Shown here: positions 1 through 10,120 of the stretch, one piece after another | Layout: every line of letters starts with the position of its first letter | Position numbering within the stretch: the stretch's first letter is position 1 | Assembly (NCBI GenBank): GCA_019188255.1 | Contig: JAETXT010000015.1 | Location: 434,001 to 498,000, forward strand | From: Verticillium longisporum | Taxonomy: Eukaryota; Ascomycota; Sordariomycetes; Glomerellales; Plectosphaerellaceae | Direction: 5' to 3' | Length of the DNA stretch: 64,000 nucleotides | Notes under the pieces: model-generated | Database searches by the model: none | Told to the model about the DNA's origin: nothing | The model's input: the letters and a program-made list of their open reading frames with translations, nothing else | Program-made: the position numbers and the translations under genes

Positions 1-894
1 CGTGGCTCTGGACAGATCCTATGGCACAATGAGTATTACCCCCGGTCGGAATGCCGTCCAAGACGACAGACAGCAGCTGCTGCAGCGCGTGAAACAGGGT
101 GCCGAGAGCAGGCCTCGCGCGTCAGGACGGCGAGACTGGAAAAGGCAAGAGGCAACAGGCGGTGCTCCATTGACGGCCCTCCCCTCCTCCCCCTCTCCCC
201 CCTTCTCTTCTCTTCCCCTTGGGCGTTGTGCCACATTCCGCTTCCGGCCTCATTGTGAGATTTGCTGTGGAGGTTGGGCGCGGAAAGTTCGGCGTGGGCG
301 CGCATCTTTGCTGCTGCGGTCTGAAATGGCGTTATGTACCTACCTACCTAGGGGTGAAGCAGGGCGCTATTCCAACGAGCGACGCCTGTCTGTGCTGTGC
401 TGGCGGGGGCCCTGGCGCGACGGGACGCCAGCCAGGCCAAACAGGTCAAGGGATGCTCATGTTTCGTTCGCTGAGAAGAAAAGGATTGGCCGTGTTGGTA
501 AATGCCGCGTCTGACAGGGGAACTTGTGCGGTCTGCGTGCATGCGTTCTTATTTCCTGGCCGAGGCCATCCCCTGATCAGGGAATTGGAACAGTTGATGC
601 CATTGATGCCAATTGGGGAATTGATGCCAATTGGGGCAGGCAGCGGATGCTAGGAGAGGTGCTCTGTCGTGTGTCGTTGGTGCCTTGGGAGCTTGTGTGA
701 TGACGCGAAGTGATAAGATAAGATAAGATAGGCGCCCCGCAGGATCCGATTCGTTTGTCAGCCGCCTTCGCGACCTCACCTCAATTTTCATAGTGTGTCT
801 ATACGTACCTACCTACCTCTGATGAGCCGTGACAAGCCTTGACGTTGGCAATATCAAGACGTAGGAAAGAGCAAGTCATCACAACACAACCACG
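1..894. promoter_or_regulatory. Upstream region of DIS3
   Basis: No convincing gene is seen here; the overlapping open frames are low-complexity and not conserved in character. The stretch contains a four-copy GATA array (712-731), two copies of a 16-base unit with an 18-base period (603-636), and two copies of the dispersed TACCTACC motif (336-352 and 805-819). The last lies about 80 bases before the DIS3 start codon and so probably falls in its promoter or leader. The promoter role is inferred from position only. Confidence 0.5.
712..731 (+). repeat. Tandem GATAA array (four GATA sites)
   Basis: Four overlapping GATAA/GATAG units lie about 165 bases upstream of the DIS3 start. Each fits the HGATAR consensus bound by fungal GATA-type zinc-finger factors (nitrogen, iron and light regulators). 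Whether the array is bound cannot be told from sequence; it may be a simple microsatellite. Confidence 0.6.
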
Positions 895-3800
895 ATGACG
901 AGTCTCAAGCGAACCCTCGATAGGGACCCTGCTGCGTCGAACCTGTCGAGCAAGGTCTACGTGCGGTCCACCAAGAGCGGCAAGGTTCAGAAAATCGTGC
1001 GAGAGGTCTACCTTCGTCAAGATATCCCCTGCTCATCAAAGCTGTGCCGACAATGCCATCTGATCGCGCCCAGGGATGCCTCTGGTAAAGGTGAGACGTC
1101 GTTCTGTCTGTTCGGAGAGCTTCACAGACTGACAATACACAGCCCAGCCGTTTGTGCTGTCTGATAAGCCGGCAGGCACCAAGGCCTTCCCTCAAGGTCA
1201 TTACATCATTCCGGATACCAATGCCCTCCTCAACGCCATGGATCTGTTCGAACAGAGCTCGGCCTTTTACGACGTCATTGTCCTGCAGACAGTCCTCGAG
1301 GAGCTCCGCAACCGCTCCCTGCCGCTCTACAACCGCCTCGTCGGCCTCACCAAGAGCGAGGACAAGCGCTTCTACGTATTCTTCAACGAGTTCCGCCTCG
1401 AGACGTACATCCACCGGGAGACCAACGAGACGGTCAACGACCGCAACGACCGCGCCGTGAGGCGGTCCGTCAAGTGGTACGGCGAGCATCTCGCAGAGCA
1501 CGGCTCGGCCACCCAGCCGCCCGCCGTGGTCATGCTGAGCGATGACCAGGACTGTCTCCGCAAGGCGAAGGCCGACGGCCTCCACGGCATGTCTCTTGCC
1601 GAGTATGTCGGGGGTCTCGAGGAGGCCGACACGCTGCTCGACATGGTTCCCGACCTGCAGAACGCCGGATCCTTCAAGAAGCAGGAGGGTCCCCTGTACC
1701 CGGAGTACTACAGCATGTCCAAGATGATGACTGGCACCAAGGCCGGCCTCCTGCACCAGGGAATCTTCAACGTCTCCCCGTACAACTACCTCGAGGGCTC
1801 GATCAAGGTGCCGAGCTTCGTCAAGCCGCTCCTCACCCTCGGAAGGGAGAACATCAGCCGTGCCATCAATGGTGATCTTGTCGTCGTCGAGGTGCTGCCG
1901 AAGGAGCAGTGGAAGGAACCCTCGACCAAGATCATCGAGGAGGAGACCATCACGAGGAATGAAAACGCCGACGATGAGGGAGGATCCGATCTCGTCTCGG
2001 CACGCGAGCGCAAGGCGCTGCAGGAAGAGGTCAAGAAGACGCAGAGCCACAGCACCGAGGGCCGTCCTCAGCCGACAGCAAAGGTTGTCGGCGTCATCAA
2101 GCGCAACTGGCGACAATACGTCGGCCACATCGACCCCTCCTCCACCAGTCAGAGCGGCACCCAGGGCCGCCGTCAGGAGAATGTGTTCCTCATCCCGATG
2201 GACAAGTGCATCCCCAAGATTCGGATACGCACGAGGCAGGCTGCCGAGCTTCTCGGCAAGCGACTCGTTGTCACGATTGATGCCTGGGAGCGCGTCCCGC
2301 GACATCCCGTGGGCCTTTTTGTGCGTTCGCTCGGAGAGCTGGAGACGAACGAGGCCGAGACGGAGGCGCTACTGCTAGAGCACGATGTGCAGTACAGACC
2401 TTTTCCCAAGACAGTGCTGGACTGTCTGCCCAAGGAGGGCCACGATTGGAGGGTGCCGACGAGCCTGGACGACCCCGGCTGGAGGGGCCGCGAGGACCTT
2501 CGGTCTCTGCTCATCTGCAGTATCGACCCCATCGGATGCCAGGACATTGACGACGCACTGCACGCGAGGAGTCTGCCCAACGGAAACTACGAGGTTGGCG
2601 TCCACATTGCCGACGTGTCCAACTTTGTCAAGCCCTTGACGGCCATGGACAACGAGGCGAGCATCCGCGGCACATCAGTCTACCTAGTAGATAAGCGCAT
2701 CGACATGTTGCCAATGCTCCTCGGAACAGACCTGTGCTCGCTCAACCCTTATATCGAGCGCTTCGCGTTTTCTGTCATCTGGGAGCTCGACGAAAACGCC
2801 GACATGGTCAATGTTCGCTTCACAAAGTCTGTCATCAAGTCAAGAGAGGCTCTCAGCTACGAAGCAGCGCAGCTGAGAGTAGACGATGCCTCGCAGACGG
2901 ACGAGCTCACCCAGGGCATTCGGATGCTGATGAAGTTGTCGAGAAAGCTCAAGCAGAAGCGTATGGATGCCGGCGCCCTCAGCCTGTCGTCGCCCGAGGT
3001 CAAGGTGCAGATGGAGTCGGAGACATCTGACCCAATCGACGTCAAGACGAAGGAGCTTCTGGATACCATGTCACTGGTCGAGGAGTTCATGCTGTTCGCC
3101 AATGTCAGCGTCGCGGCCAAGATTTACGAGGCGTTCCCGCAGACGGCCATTCTCCGCCGACACGGCGCGCCGCCCAAGACCAACTTTGACGAGCTCGCCA
3201 ACCAGCTCAAGGTCAAGAAGGGCCTGGAGCTCCGCGTCGACTCGAGCAAGGCGCTCGCCGACTCGCTCGACACGTGCGTCGACCCGGAGAACCCCTTCTT
3301 CAACACGCTCGTGCGTATCATGGCAACGCGCTGCATGATGTCGGCCGAATATTTCTGCTCCGGCACCCAGACGTACGACGAGTTCCGCCACTACGGCCTC
3401 GCCTCGGAGATCTACACGCACTTCACCTCCCCATCCGCCGCTACGCAGATCTCCAGGCCCACCGGCAGCTCGCCGCCGCCATCGGGTACGAGGCCGTCCA
3501 CCCGGCGGTCCGCTCCCGGGGCCGCCTCGAGGCCGTGTGCAAGAACATCAACGTTCGCCACCGCAACGCGCAGCTCGCCGGCCGCGCGAGCATCGCGTAC
3601 TACGTCGGACAGGCCCTCAAGGGCCGGGAGGCTGAGGAGGACGCGTTCGTCATGAAGATCTTCAGCAACGGCTTCGTCGTGCTCGTGCCGCGTTTCGGCA
3701 TCGAGGGGCTCATCCGGCTGCGAGATCTCGCGACGCCGGAGCCTGACAGCACCTTTGACGCAGACAATTACGTGCTCGAGACGACGGGCAGCCGCGAGGT

Positions 3801-3900
3801 CAAGGTCGAGCTGTTCCAGAAGGTCAGGGTCAGGGTCCAGGATGACATGGATGAGAGGACGGGCAAGCGGGGGGTCAAGATGGAGCTTGTCACGGCGTAA
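895..3900 (+). CDS. DIS3: Exosome 3'-5' exonuclease/endonuclease DIS3 (RRP44), with one frameshift
   Basis: Catalytic subunit of the RNA exosome, which degrades and trims RNA in nucleus and cytoplasm. Exons are 895-1090 and 1143-3900. The 52-base intron has GTGAGA, a GACTGAC branch point and ACACAG. The N-terminus carries the Cys-containing segment IPCSSKLCRQC, then a PIN endonuclease domain with PDTNALLN (Asp about residue 90). Cold-shock/OB domains follow, then the RNB domain with IDPIGCQDIDDAL (about 526-538) holding the metal-binding aspartates, and a C-terminal S1 domain. The start codon gives the family N-terminus. The frame breaks once: at 3427-3430 the run in HFTSPIRRYADLQ has four C where five are needed, and the protein continues in the next frame to the stop at 3900. 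With one base added the length is 984 residues, normal for the family. DIS3 is essential in yeast, so a sequencing error is the likely cause. Confidence 0.95.
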
Positions 3901-6385
3901 ACTGGGACGAGAGGTTGCAAAATCAAAATACCAAGCTTGGGCTGTTCTGTATCACTGAAGCACTGCTCTCATCTTCGAACGCCACTTGTGTCCCATCTTG
4001 CGAACCATCCAAGAGGGCCAGATGTATGAACTGATGCCGCCGACGGCCACGGTCTCTGTCTCTCGCGTTGTCCCAGCATTCAACTGTGGTAGTTCACCCA
4101 ACCCAAGAGCAACCAGTTCGTGACCCCATCCGCATTTCCGCATCTCCGAGCGTCCTGTCCACCACGTGGTGTCCTGCCAACCCTGTTTGACAAGGAGGGG
4201 TATCCTCGTCACCCTTCCTCCTCAAGCCTCAACAGGCTGTGGACTACCCTGTGTGTTGCCAGGTGAACGTTATACGCAAGGGGAAGCGTGTGTTCAGACC
4301 TCACCGCCAGGGCTGCATCTGCAGCACGGTCTTCAGGGCGGAATCATTCAGGTGGACGTGCTATGCCTGCCACACGTGCTATCCCTAGATCCTTTCGGCA
4401 GCTACTCGCGCATAATATTGATCCGCCAGAGCAAGGGGCGGTCCACTGCAGTCTAATCCTCAGGGCTGCATCTGTAGCGTCTCTCGCATGCCAGGACTAC
4501 CCAGGTTGAAACATGCCACCCTTCCCCCCGTTCCCCTCGCAAGGCACGGCATCCCTGGGGTCTCTAGCTGGTGAGCTTCAGACGGAAGGTTACCCCTTCG
4601 CCCATCATCTTCCACCTCCGAGCACAAAGGGCGGACTCATGTCGTCTCCAGGGCTTTGCCGTTCATGCCAGGGACACGCCAGACGAGCGTACTGAACCCC
4701 TGAGACACTTGGAAGGCGATCTTTCGAATGGTACCCTCCTCCCACGATGTTCACTCGATGGCACAAAGGGCGGGCCGAACTCATCATGAGGGCTGCGACC
4801 GTGGTGGTACTGTTCATGCGAGGAACATGTGCTTGCTACGCGTGTTATCATCCCTGAAGCCCATGGTCCTTAGCTGGGCGAGCTCTCGAATGGCACCCTT
4901 ACCCCCCCCCCCCTCCCATGATGTTCACCTGTTATTACAACCGCCGAAACTTATCCCCTACCCTACTTAGGGCTGTATCTATAGTGGTCCTGTGCCTGCC
5001 AGGAAGACCCCAGGTGAGCGTAGCATATCCCTCGCAAGGCAGACTCTGTCGGGGCCAGTGGCAGGCGAACCCCTCTGCGCATAACGTTCATCTACCAGCA
5101 CAAAGAACCGTCCAATCTCGCCTTCACTACGCCGTCCATAGCGTCGCTTTCACACACCAGGAACACCCCAGGAAAGATGAAAAAAGTGGTATACATGACC
5201 TAACCCCCTCTCGCAAACCACACCAAGGATATCGTGGTCTGTCAACATGGAGGGGTTTATATCTGGAGGAAAAAACAATCCTGGAAGCTGGTCTTGCGGA
5301 TCGAACCATGGATGTGCGGACAGCCCCTTGTGGGGCTTTACACGTCCGATGAGGCTCACCATGTACTGTGTGCCCCCCCTAGCCACCATCACTTCTCTAG
5401 GCCCCCCTCCTCAGTCTGATGCCCTTTCATGGCCGGGGAAGACGGAGGGGAAAGTTCCGCGAGTACACAAGGCGGTGCGGAATGACGGGCGAGCGCCGAC
5501 AGGAGTCGGCCCTGTGGCGGTGGGGGAAAAGGGGGACCGAGAGGGGAGACGTGAACAATGGACAATAGCCAGCGCAAGGCAGAGTCCATGACTGAGCTAT
5601 ATGGCATGGTGCCTGTCGATCTGAATACGACGCTGATCGACACTAGTCTGTGATCACGCAGTGTTGAAGTCAATAGCTTTGGCAAAAAAAGGCAAGGGGG
5701 GTTTCAAGAGAGAGGGGGGGGCGCTTTGCGAATACATATAACTGAAGTGTGTTATGAGCCAGGGGGAGAGGTGGAGAGGGGGTGGTTTAACCGAAAACGG
5801 TATCCGTTCGAACACCTGTTTTTGACTTTGTCCCCGAATATCATGCTGCACACCCTTCACCGCGGGGTTCGTGGGTACAACGCAACACGACGCAACACAC
5901 AAATGCAACTCGGAAAGATCCGGCACTGCGGTTGAGAAGATTCGAGTCCGCCGCGATGGGATGCAAGGAGCTTCATTGCAGGATCGGAGTAAGGCCGCGG
6001 CGTGACATTGAGCGATTCGATCCTGCACAGTCCGGTAGGTAAACGGCAGCGGTAAAGTTTTGCCGTTTTACCTTGGCACCGGACATGAGCTTCCAGGAGA
6101 AGAACTATCTTTTCTGATACGGCTTCCTCTGGGACGTGAAGTGATGAGAAGCGCAAGAAGCACAAAGTCAGTATAAACTGTTGGCAGGCTTGGAGCTGGA
6201 AACGAAGTAGACGAGTACACAGACAAACACGCCAGAGGCAAGGAACCAGCAGCTCAGCATAAAGATCGTGACTTGTATTCGCCCCTTTTGCCATGCCCTA
6301 AACGCCAGTAAAACCCAGCAAACTCTGCACCATCTATCTACCTAGGTATCAACAAAACAAGCAGCCTCCGCATGAGAAGGCACAA
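3901..6385. other. Gene-free gap between convergent DIS3 and NUG1
   Basis: About 2.5 kb between two convergent genes. No open frame looks like a conserved protein. The central part, about 4230-5220, is a decayed tandem repeat described separately. The first and last few hundred bases presumably hold the two 3' UTRs. Short homopolymers of C and G occur at about 4903-4915 and 5714-5721. One T-loop-like string at about 5940 does not fold into a tRNA. Confidence 0.5.
4230..5220. repeat. Diverged tandem repeat, about seven units of 140-190 bases
   Basis: Recurring landmarks in the same order mark each unit. A GGGCTGYRWCT-like start is seen at about 4311, 4463, 4652, 4791 and 4970. It is followed by TGCCAGG or a variant, then CCCTCGCAAGG or a variant, then a TTCAYC block, then CACAAAGGGCGG or a variant. 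The units differ by many substitutions and small indels, so the array is old or was mutated. No coding capacity or transposon ends are visible. Unit limits were set by eye. Confidence 0.6.
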
Positions 6386-8081
6386 CTATTGCTCCATGAC
6401 TTCGTCGTCAGCACCGTCGTCGCCCCAGAGGCCCTCAATCTTGAACTCCTTGGCCCACTCCGTGACGACTGTCTTTTGGTCCGGCGCCGCCGTGTCGTCG
6501 GCGACAACGGCATCAGCATCGACGGCTGCGTTGGCGTCGGCGACGGCGAGCACGGGCGGCTCGGTCCAGCCCTGAATGCGGCCGTCGCGCCAGTCGGTGA
6601 CGACGGTCATAGCGGCAGAGTGCAGGTTCGGCACACCGCCGGGGCCGGGCGTCCGCGCTTGCGGGCGACCTGAACGAGGAAGTCGGTGGTGGGGTCGCCA
6701 CCGGTGCGCAGCAGGGCCGGCAGGTTGTAGACGTCGGTGAGCTTCTGCACCAGGTCATCCGAGGACGACAGGCGCTTCAGCAGGAGAGTGACGGCGGGGA
6801 CGGGGTCCTCGATCTGGCGGGGCGGGACGGCGTTGAGGAGGACGAGATGGGCGAACGCCTCGGCCGCGTTCTTCAGCGACACGAGACCGCCCGTGGTCGA
6901 GGTCGAGGCCGAGGGGAAGACGATGCCGGGCGAGTCAAGGAGGGTCAGCTTGCTGTCGATCTTGACGTTGCGGATGCTCTTGGTGACACCAGCCTCGGCG
7001 CCGGCGGGGCAGGCGCTGCGGTTGCCGCTGCTGTAGCGTCCGAGGAGGGCGTTGATGACGGAGGACTTGCCGACGTTGGGGTAGCCAATGACGCCGACGG
7101 AGACGGCGCGCTTGAGGTTCTTGGAAGCGGCGTACGACTTGAGAGCGCGCAGGAGGTCGCTGGCCGTCTTCTGGCCGGTGAGCTCCTTGTGGTTGAAGGT
7201 GTGGGCGTTGGGGGCCGGGTTCGAGGCGCGCAGGGGCATGGTGGGGAAGAAGCGGCGGAGGTGGGTGAGCCAGGCCTTGAGCGTCTTGGCCGGGATGAGA
7301 TCGATCTTGTTGATGACGAGGATGAGGCGCTTTCCGCCGGCGGCCGCAGCCATGACGGCGCGCTCGACGTCGCGGGAGCGGGTGCCCTCGGGGTCTCGGG
7401 CGTCGAGAACGTAGAGGATGACGTCGGCCTGTTCAACGACCTGCTTGAAGATCTTATCGTAGGCCTTGCGGGACGTGGCATTCTTGAAGGTAGGGTCGAC
7501 GACGTTTCTGGTATCCTCTTCGTCGTCGTCGTCGTCATCCTCGTCCATGTCTCCGCCTTCGTACTTCTCGGCGGCCTTGCGCGCCGTGGCGAGGAGGGCG
7601 GCCATGGGGTTGGACTCGTCGAGCTCGCCGTCGCCGTCCACGTTCATGTCGTCGACGTCGACGTCGCCGTCCTCGATGTCGACGGGCATGTTGGCAGCAT
7701 CGACGCCATCCTGGCCGAGGACGCCAGACTTGGCAGCCTTGGCCATCTCACGGCGCTTCAGCTGTTCCTCCTTCTTGCGCATGCGCGTCTCCTCAATCTC
7801 CTCGAGAACCTTCTCCTTGAAGGGGTAGAGGTTGGGAATGCCGGGATCCTTCTTGAGCTTGGAGCGCCATTCTGGGTTCTTCTTGCCGAGCTTCTTCTCC
7901 TTGCGTTGCTTCGCGGCCGAGGCCTTCTGGATCTTGTGGCGGAGGCGGACGGGCTGCCTCTTGGAATTGGGCCCTGCGTTCAGGTTAGCTGGCGAAAGGC
8001 CGGGGGCAGCCACTGGGCACAATCGACAGAATGGGGCACAAGGGAAAACATACTCTTGGGCTTGTTGATCGCGTTGGCCAT
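6386..8081 (-). CDS. NUG1: Nucleolar GTPase NUG1 (60S export/biogenesis), with one frameshift
   Basis: Circularly permuted GTPase of the YlqF/Nug1/GNL3 family, needed for assembly and nuclear export of the large ribosomal subunit. Exons on the minus strand are 8054-8081 and 6386-7973, with an 80-base intron (GTATGT, GCTAAC, CGCAG). The first 10 residues come from exon 1. A basic N-terminus with KKNPEWRSKLKKDPGIPN is diagnostic. G-motifs are in permuted order: NKID (about residue 230), then GYPNVGKSS (about 306), then DSPG (about 354). Near the C-terminus, at 6645-6650, one C is missing on the coding strand; the conserved tail VPNLHSAAMTVVTDWRDGRIQGW continues in another frame to the stop at 6386. 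With one base added the protein has 538 residues. It is transcribed divergently from the phosphatase gene at 8834. The gene is essential in yeast, so a base-calling error is likely. Confidence 0.93.
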
Positions 8082-8833
8082 TGCAAAGGTATATGTATAT
8101 GGCGACGATCTGTTCAATGTCGTTGGGTGGAATGAAGTTGTCGAAATGCCCCAAAATCGACAGCCACGTCTGGAAAGCGCCTGCCAAAATTTCCACTGGA
8201 CTGGCACCTGCCGCTCTCGAAAATTTAGTGGGCGGGTTTGTTCTGCCGCACTTGACCGCCCCGAGTCCCCCGCCCCTTCCCTTCCCGTCTGCCATCTGCC
8301 GTCTGCCGTCTGCCGTCTGCCTTCACCGCATACACTCACCGCATACCGAGGAACGCCGGTCAGTGCTCACCGGCCGGCCACCGAAGGCCAGGAATGGCAG
8401 CCCCGCGTTTCTACATGTACCGGCTGTAACGTTTTGTCTTCTCCACCCATACAAATCTCAAACATGAAATCAAAAAAGAACTCCGATCACGGACTTCCCA
8501 ATCAGGCAATGCCTTCCAGCATGAAATGTCAACGACAGCTCAACGCTTACTGCGAACTCACAAAAGAGCGTACGACTCGAGAGCGTACGACTCAACCTTG
8601 TGCTTGCGATACTTCATATCGGAAGAAGTAAAACCATCATTCACTTCAATTTTTTTTTTTTTAGCTTCAGCCCCCCATCACAGATCGTCGATCGTCGGAG
8701 CAGCCGGCCCTCGAATAAGTGTCCCATCATTATCCCTGTTACGGACGCCTGATCTCCCTGCGTCCGTCTCCAAGGCCGTCATCCGACCCAAACCCATACA
8801 CGCCTCTGACACGCCATCACGAACTACACTATC
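8082..8833. promoter_or_regulatory. Divergent promoter between NUG1 and the HAD phosphatase gene
   Basis: A 752-base gap between two start codons on opposite strands. It contains a short GTCTGCC tandem at about 8290-8320, a direct repeat of GAGCGTACGACTC at 8566-8578 and 8581-8593 (15-base period), and a poly-T run near 8650. No gene is seen. Confidence 0.55.
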
Positions 8834-10120
8834 ATGGACTCCACGGCAACCGGCGTCAATGCGTCGTCCTTCACAGCGGCCCCAGAGCGGGCCACCTTTG
8901 ACGGCTTCCTGTTCGACATGGATGGCACCATCATCGATTCGACGCCGGCAATCGAGAAGCATTGGCACAGGTGAGAGAGACCTTCCCCCGGCCAACATGA
9001 CCTCCCTTGCGTCTACATCTCAGACGAACCCATCACCCTCTCTCACCACCCTCTCTCACCACCCCCCCTCTCTGCCTCTCTGTCTCTCCGTCGCCCCTAC
9101 CTACGCCTACCATGCACATAGTAGACCATGCCTTGCCCCCCGGAAACCACCCCGTCTGATGCCCCGCCGTCTTCGGCTCCCTTGCAGCATCGGCCAGGAC
9201 ATTGGTGTTTCTGCCAACGTCATCCTCCAAACATCACATGGTCGCCGCAGCATCGACGTCCTGAAGATTCTTGCCCCTGAAAAAGCAAACTGGGACTGTA
9301 AGTGACCCTCCTTCATGCCCCCCCTTCCCCATTCTCCCTACCTCAACACGCCTCCGGCTCCGCAGCGCGTCGTTGTTGCCCCTGGCGAAGAGAGACCCCA
9401 GAAGCGTGCAGAAGAGGAAATGACGCGTGCGCGCAGGCATCTCGCTCGCGCGCGCGCGCGCTCTCTCTCACTTAAACTTAAACTCTCTCCGCCATGCTGC
9501 ACGCGCGTGCGCGAGAGAACGCGACGTGACAGACGAACCCAGCAGAAGCAAGGACGCCGCAGCTGACGCTTGCCGGGGAGGAGGAGGAAAAGGAGGAAAC
9601 TCCCTCCCTCCCCCTCCCTTGCCATGACCCAGACGTGCGTGAAGCGGAGGGCCGTCTGCCCAAGCTGTACGCCCACGAGGCCATTGAGGTTCCCGGCGCG
9701 AGAACCCTCCTCGAAGAGCTGAACAGGAACAGCGCCCCCTGGACCATCGTCACCTCGGGCACAGAGCCCCTCGTCACAGGCTGGCTCGGCGTCATGGCCC
9801 TGCCGCACCCCGACCAGATGGTCACCGCAGAGTCTGTCGAGAACGGAAAGCCGGACCCCGCCTGCTATCTCTTGGGCAGGCAGAGACTGGGGCTCGAGGG
9901 CGATGCCAAGCGCGTTCTCGTGCTCGAGGACGCGCCCGCTGGCATCAGGGCAGGCAAGGCCGCTGGCTGCAAGGTCATCGGTCTCGTCACAAGCCACACT
10001 GTCGATCAGGTCGCCGCCGCCGAGCCAGACTGGATCGTGAGAGACCTGTCCTCGGTCAAGGTGGTTGAGAGCAAAGACGGCGTCGTCACTCTGGAGATAT
10101 CCAACGGACTTGTGCAGTGA
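8834..10120 (+). CDS. GPP1: HAD-superfamily sugar/glycerol-3-phosphate phosphatase
   Basis: HAD-like phosphatase resembling yeast Gpp1/Gpp2 and the 2-deoxyglucose-6-phosphatases. These release phosphate from glycerol-3-phosphate (glycerol production, osmotic response) or sugar phosphates. Exons are 8834-8970, 9188-9297 and 9633-10120; introns are 217 and 335 bases, the second long for this genome. The protein has 244 residues. Visible are the nucleophile motif FDMDGT (Asp 28 and Asp 30), the SHGRRSID cap segment, TSGTE (motif II Ser/Thr), GKPDPACY (motif III Lys) and LEDAPAGIRAGKAAGC (motif IV acidic pair). The start was chosen because it gives a short N-terminus before DMDGT, as in Gpp1. Intron 2 holds a CG/CT dinucleotide tract. 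Substrate is inferred; glycerol-3-phosphate is the best guess from overall similarity. Confidence 0.9.

Noticed and set aside
905..2305. 466-codon open frame on the minus strand opposite DIS3
   Set aside because: It is a shadow of GC-rich codon use in DIS3; the plus-strand product is clearly conserved.
5930..5960. tRNA-like T-loop (GATTCGAGTCC)
   Set aside because: Flanking bases do not form a T stem and no A box or acceptor stem is seen.
6847..8631. 594-codon plus-strand open frame opposite NUG1
   Set aside because: Gly/Val/Glu-rich mirror of the NUG1 coding strand with no domain of its own.
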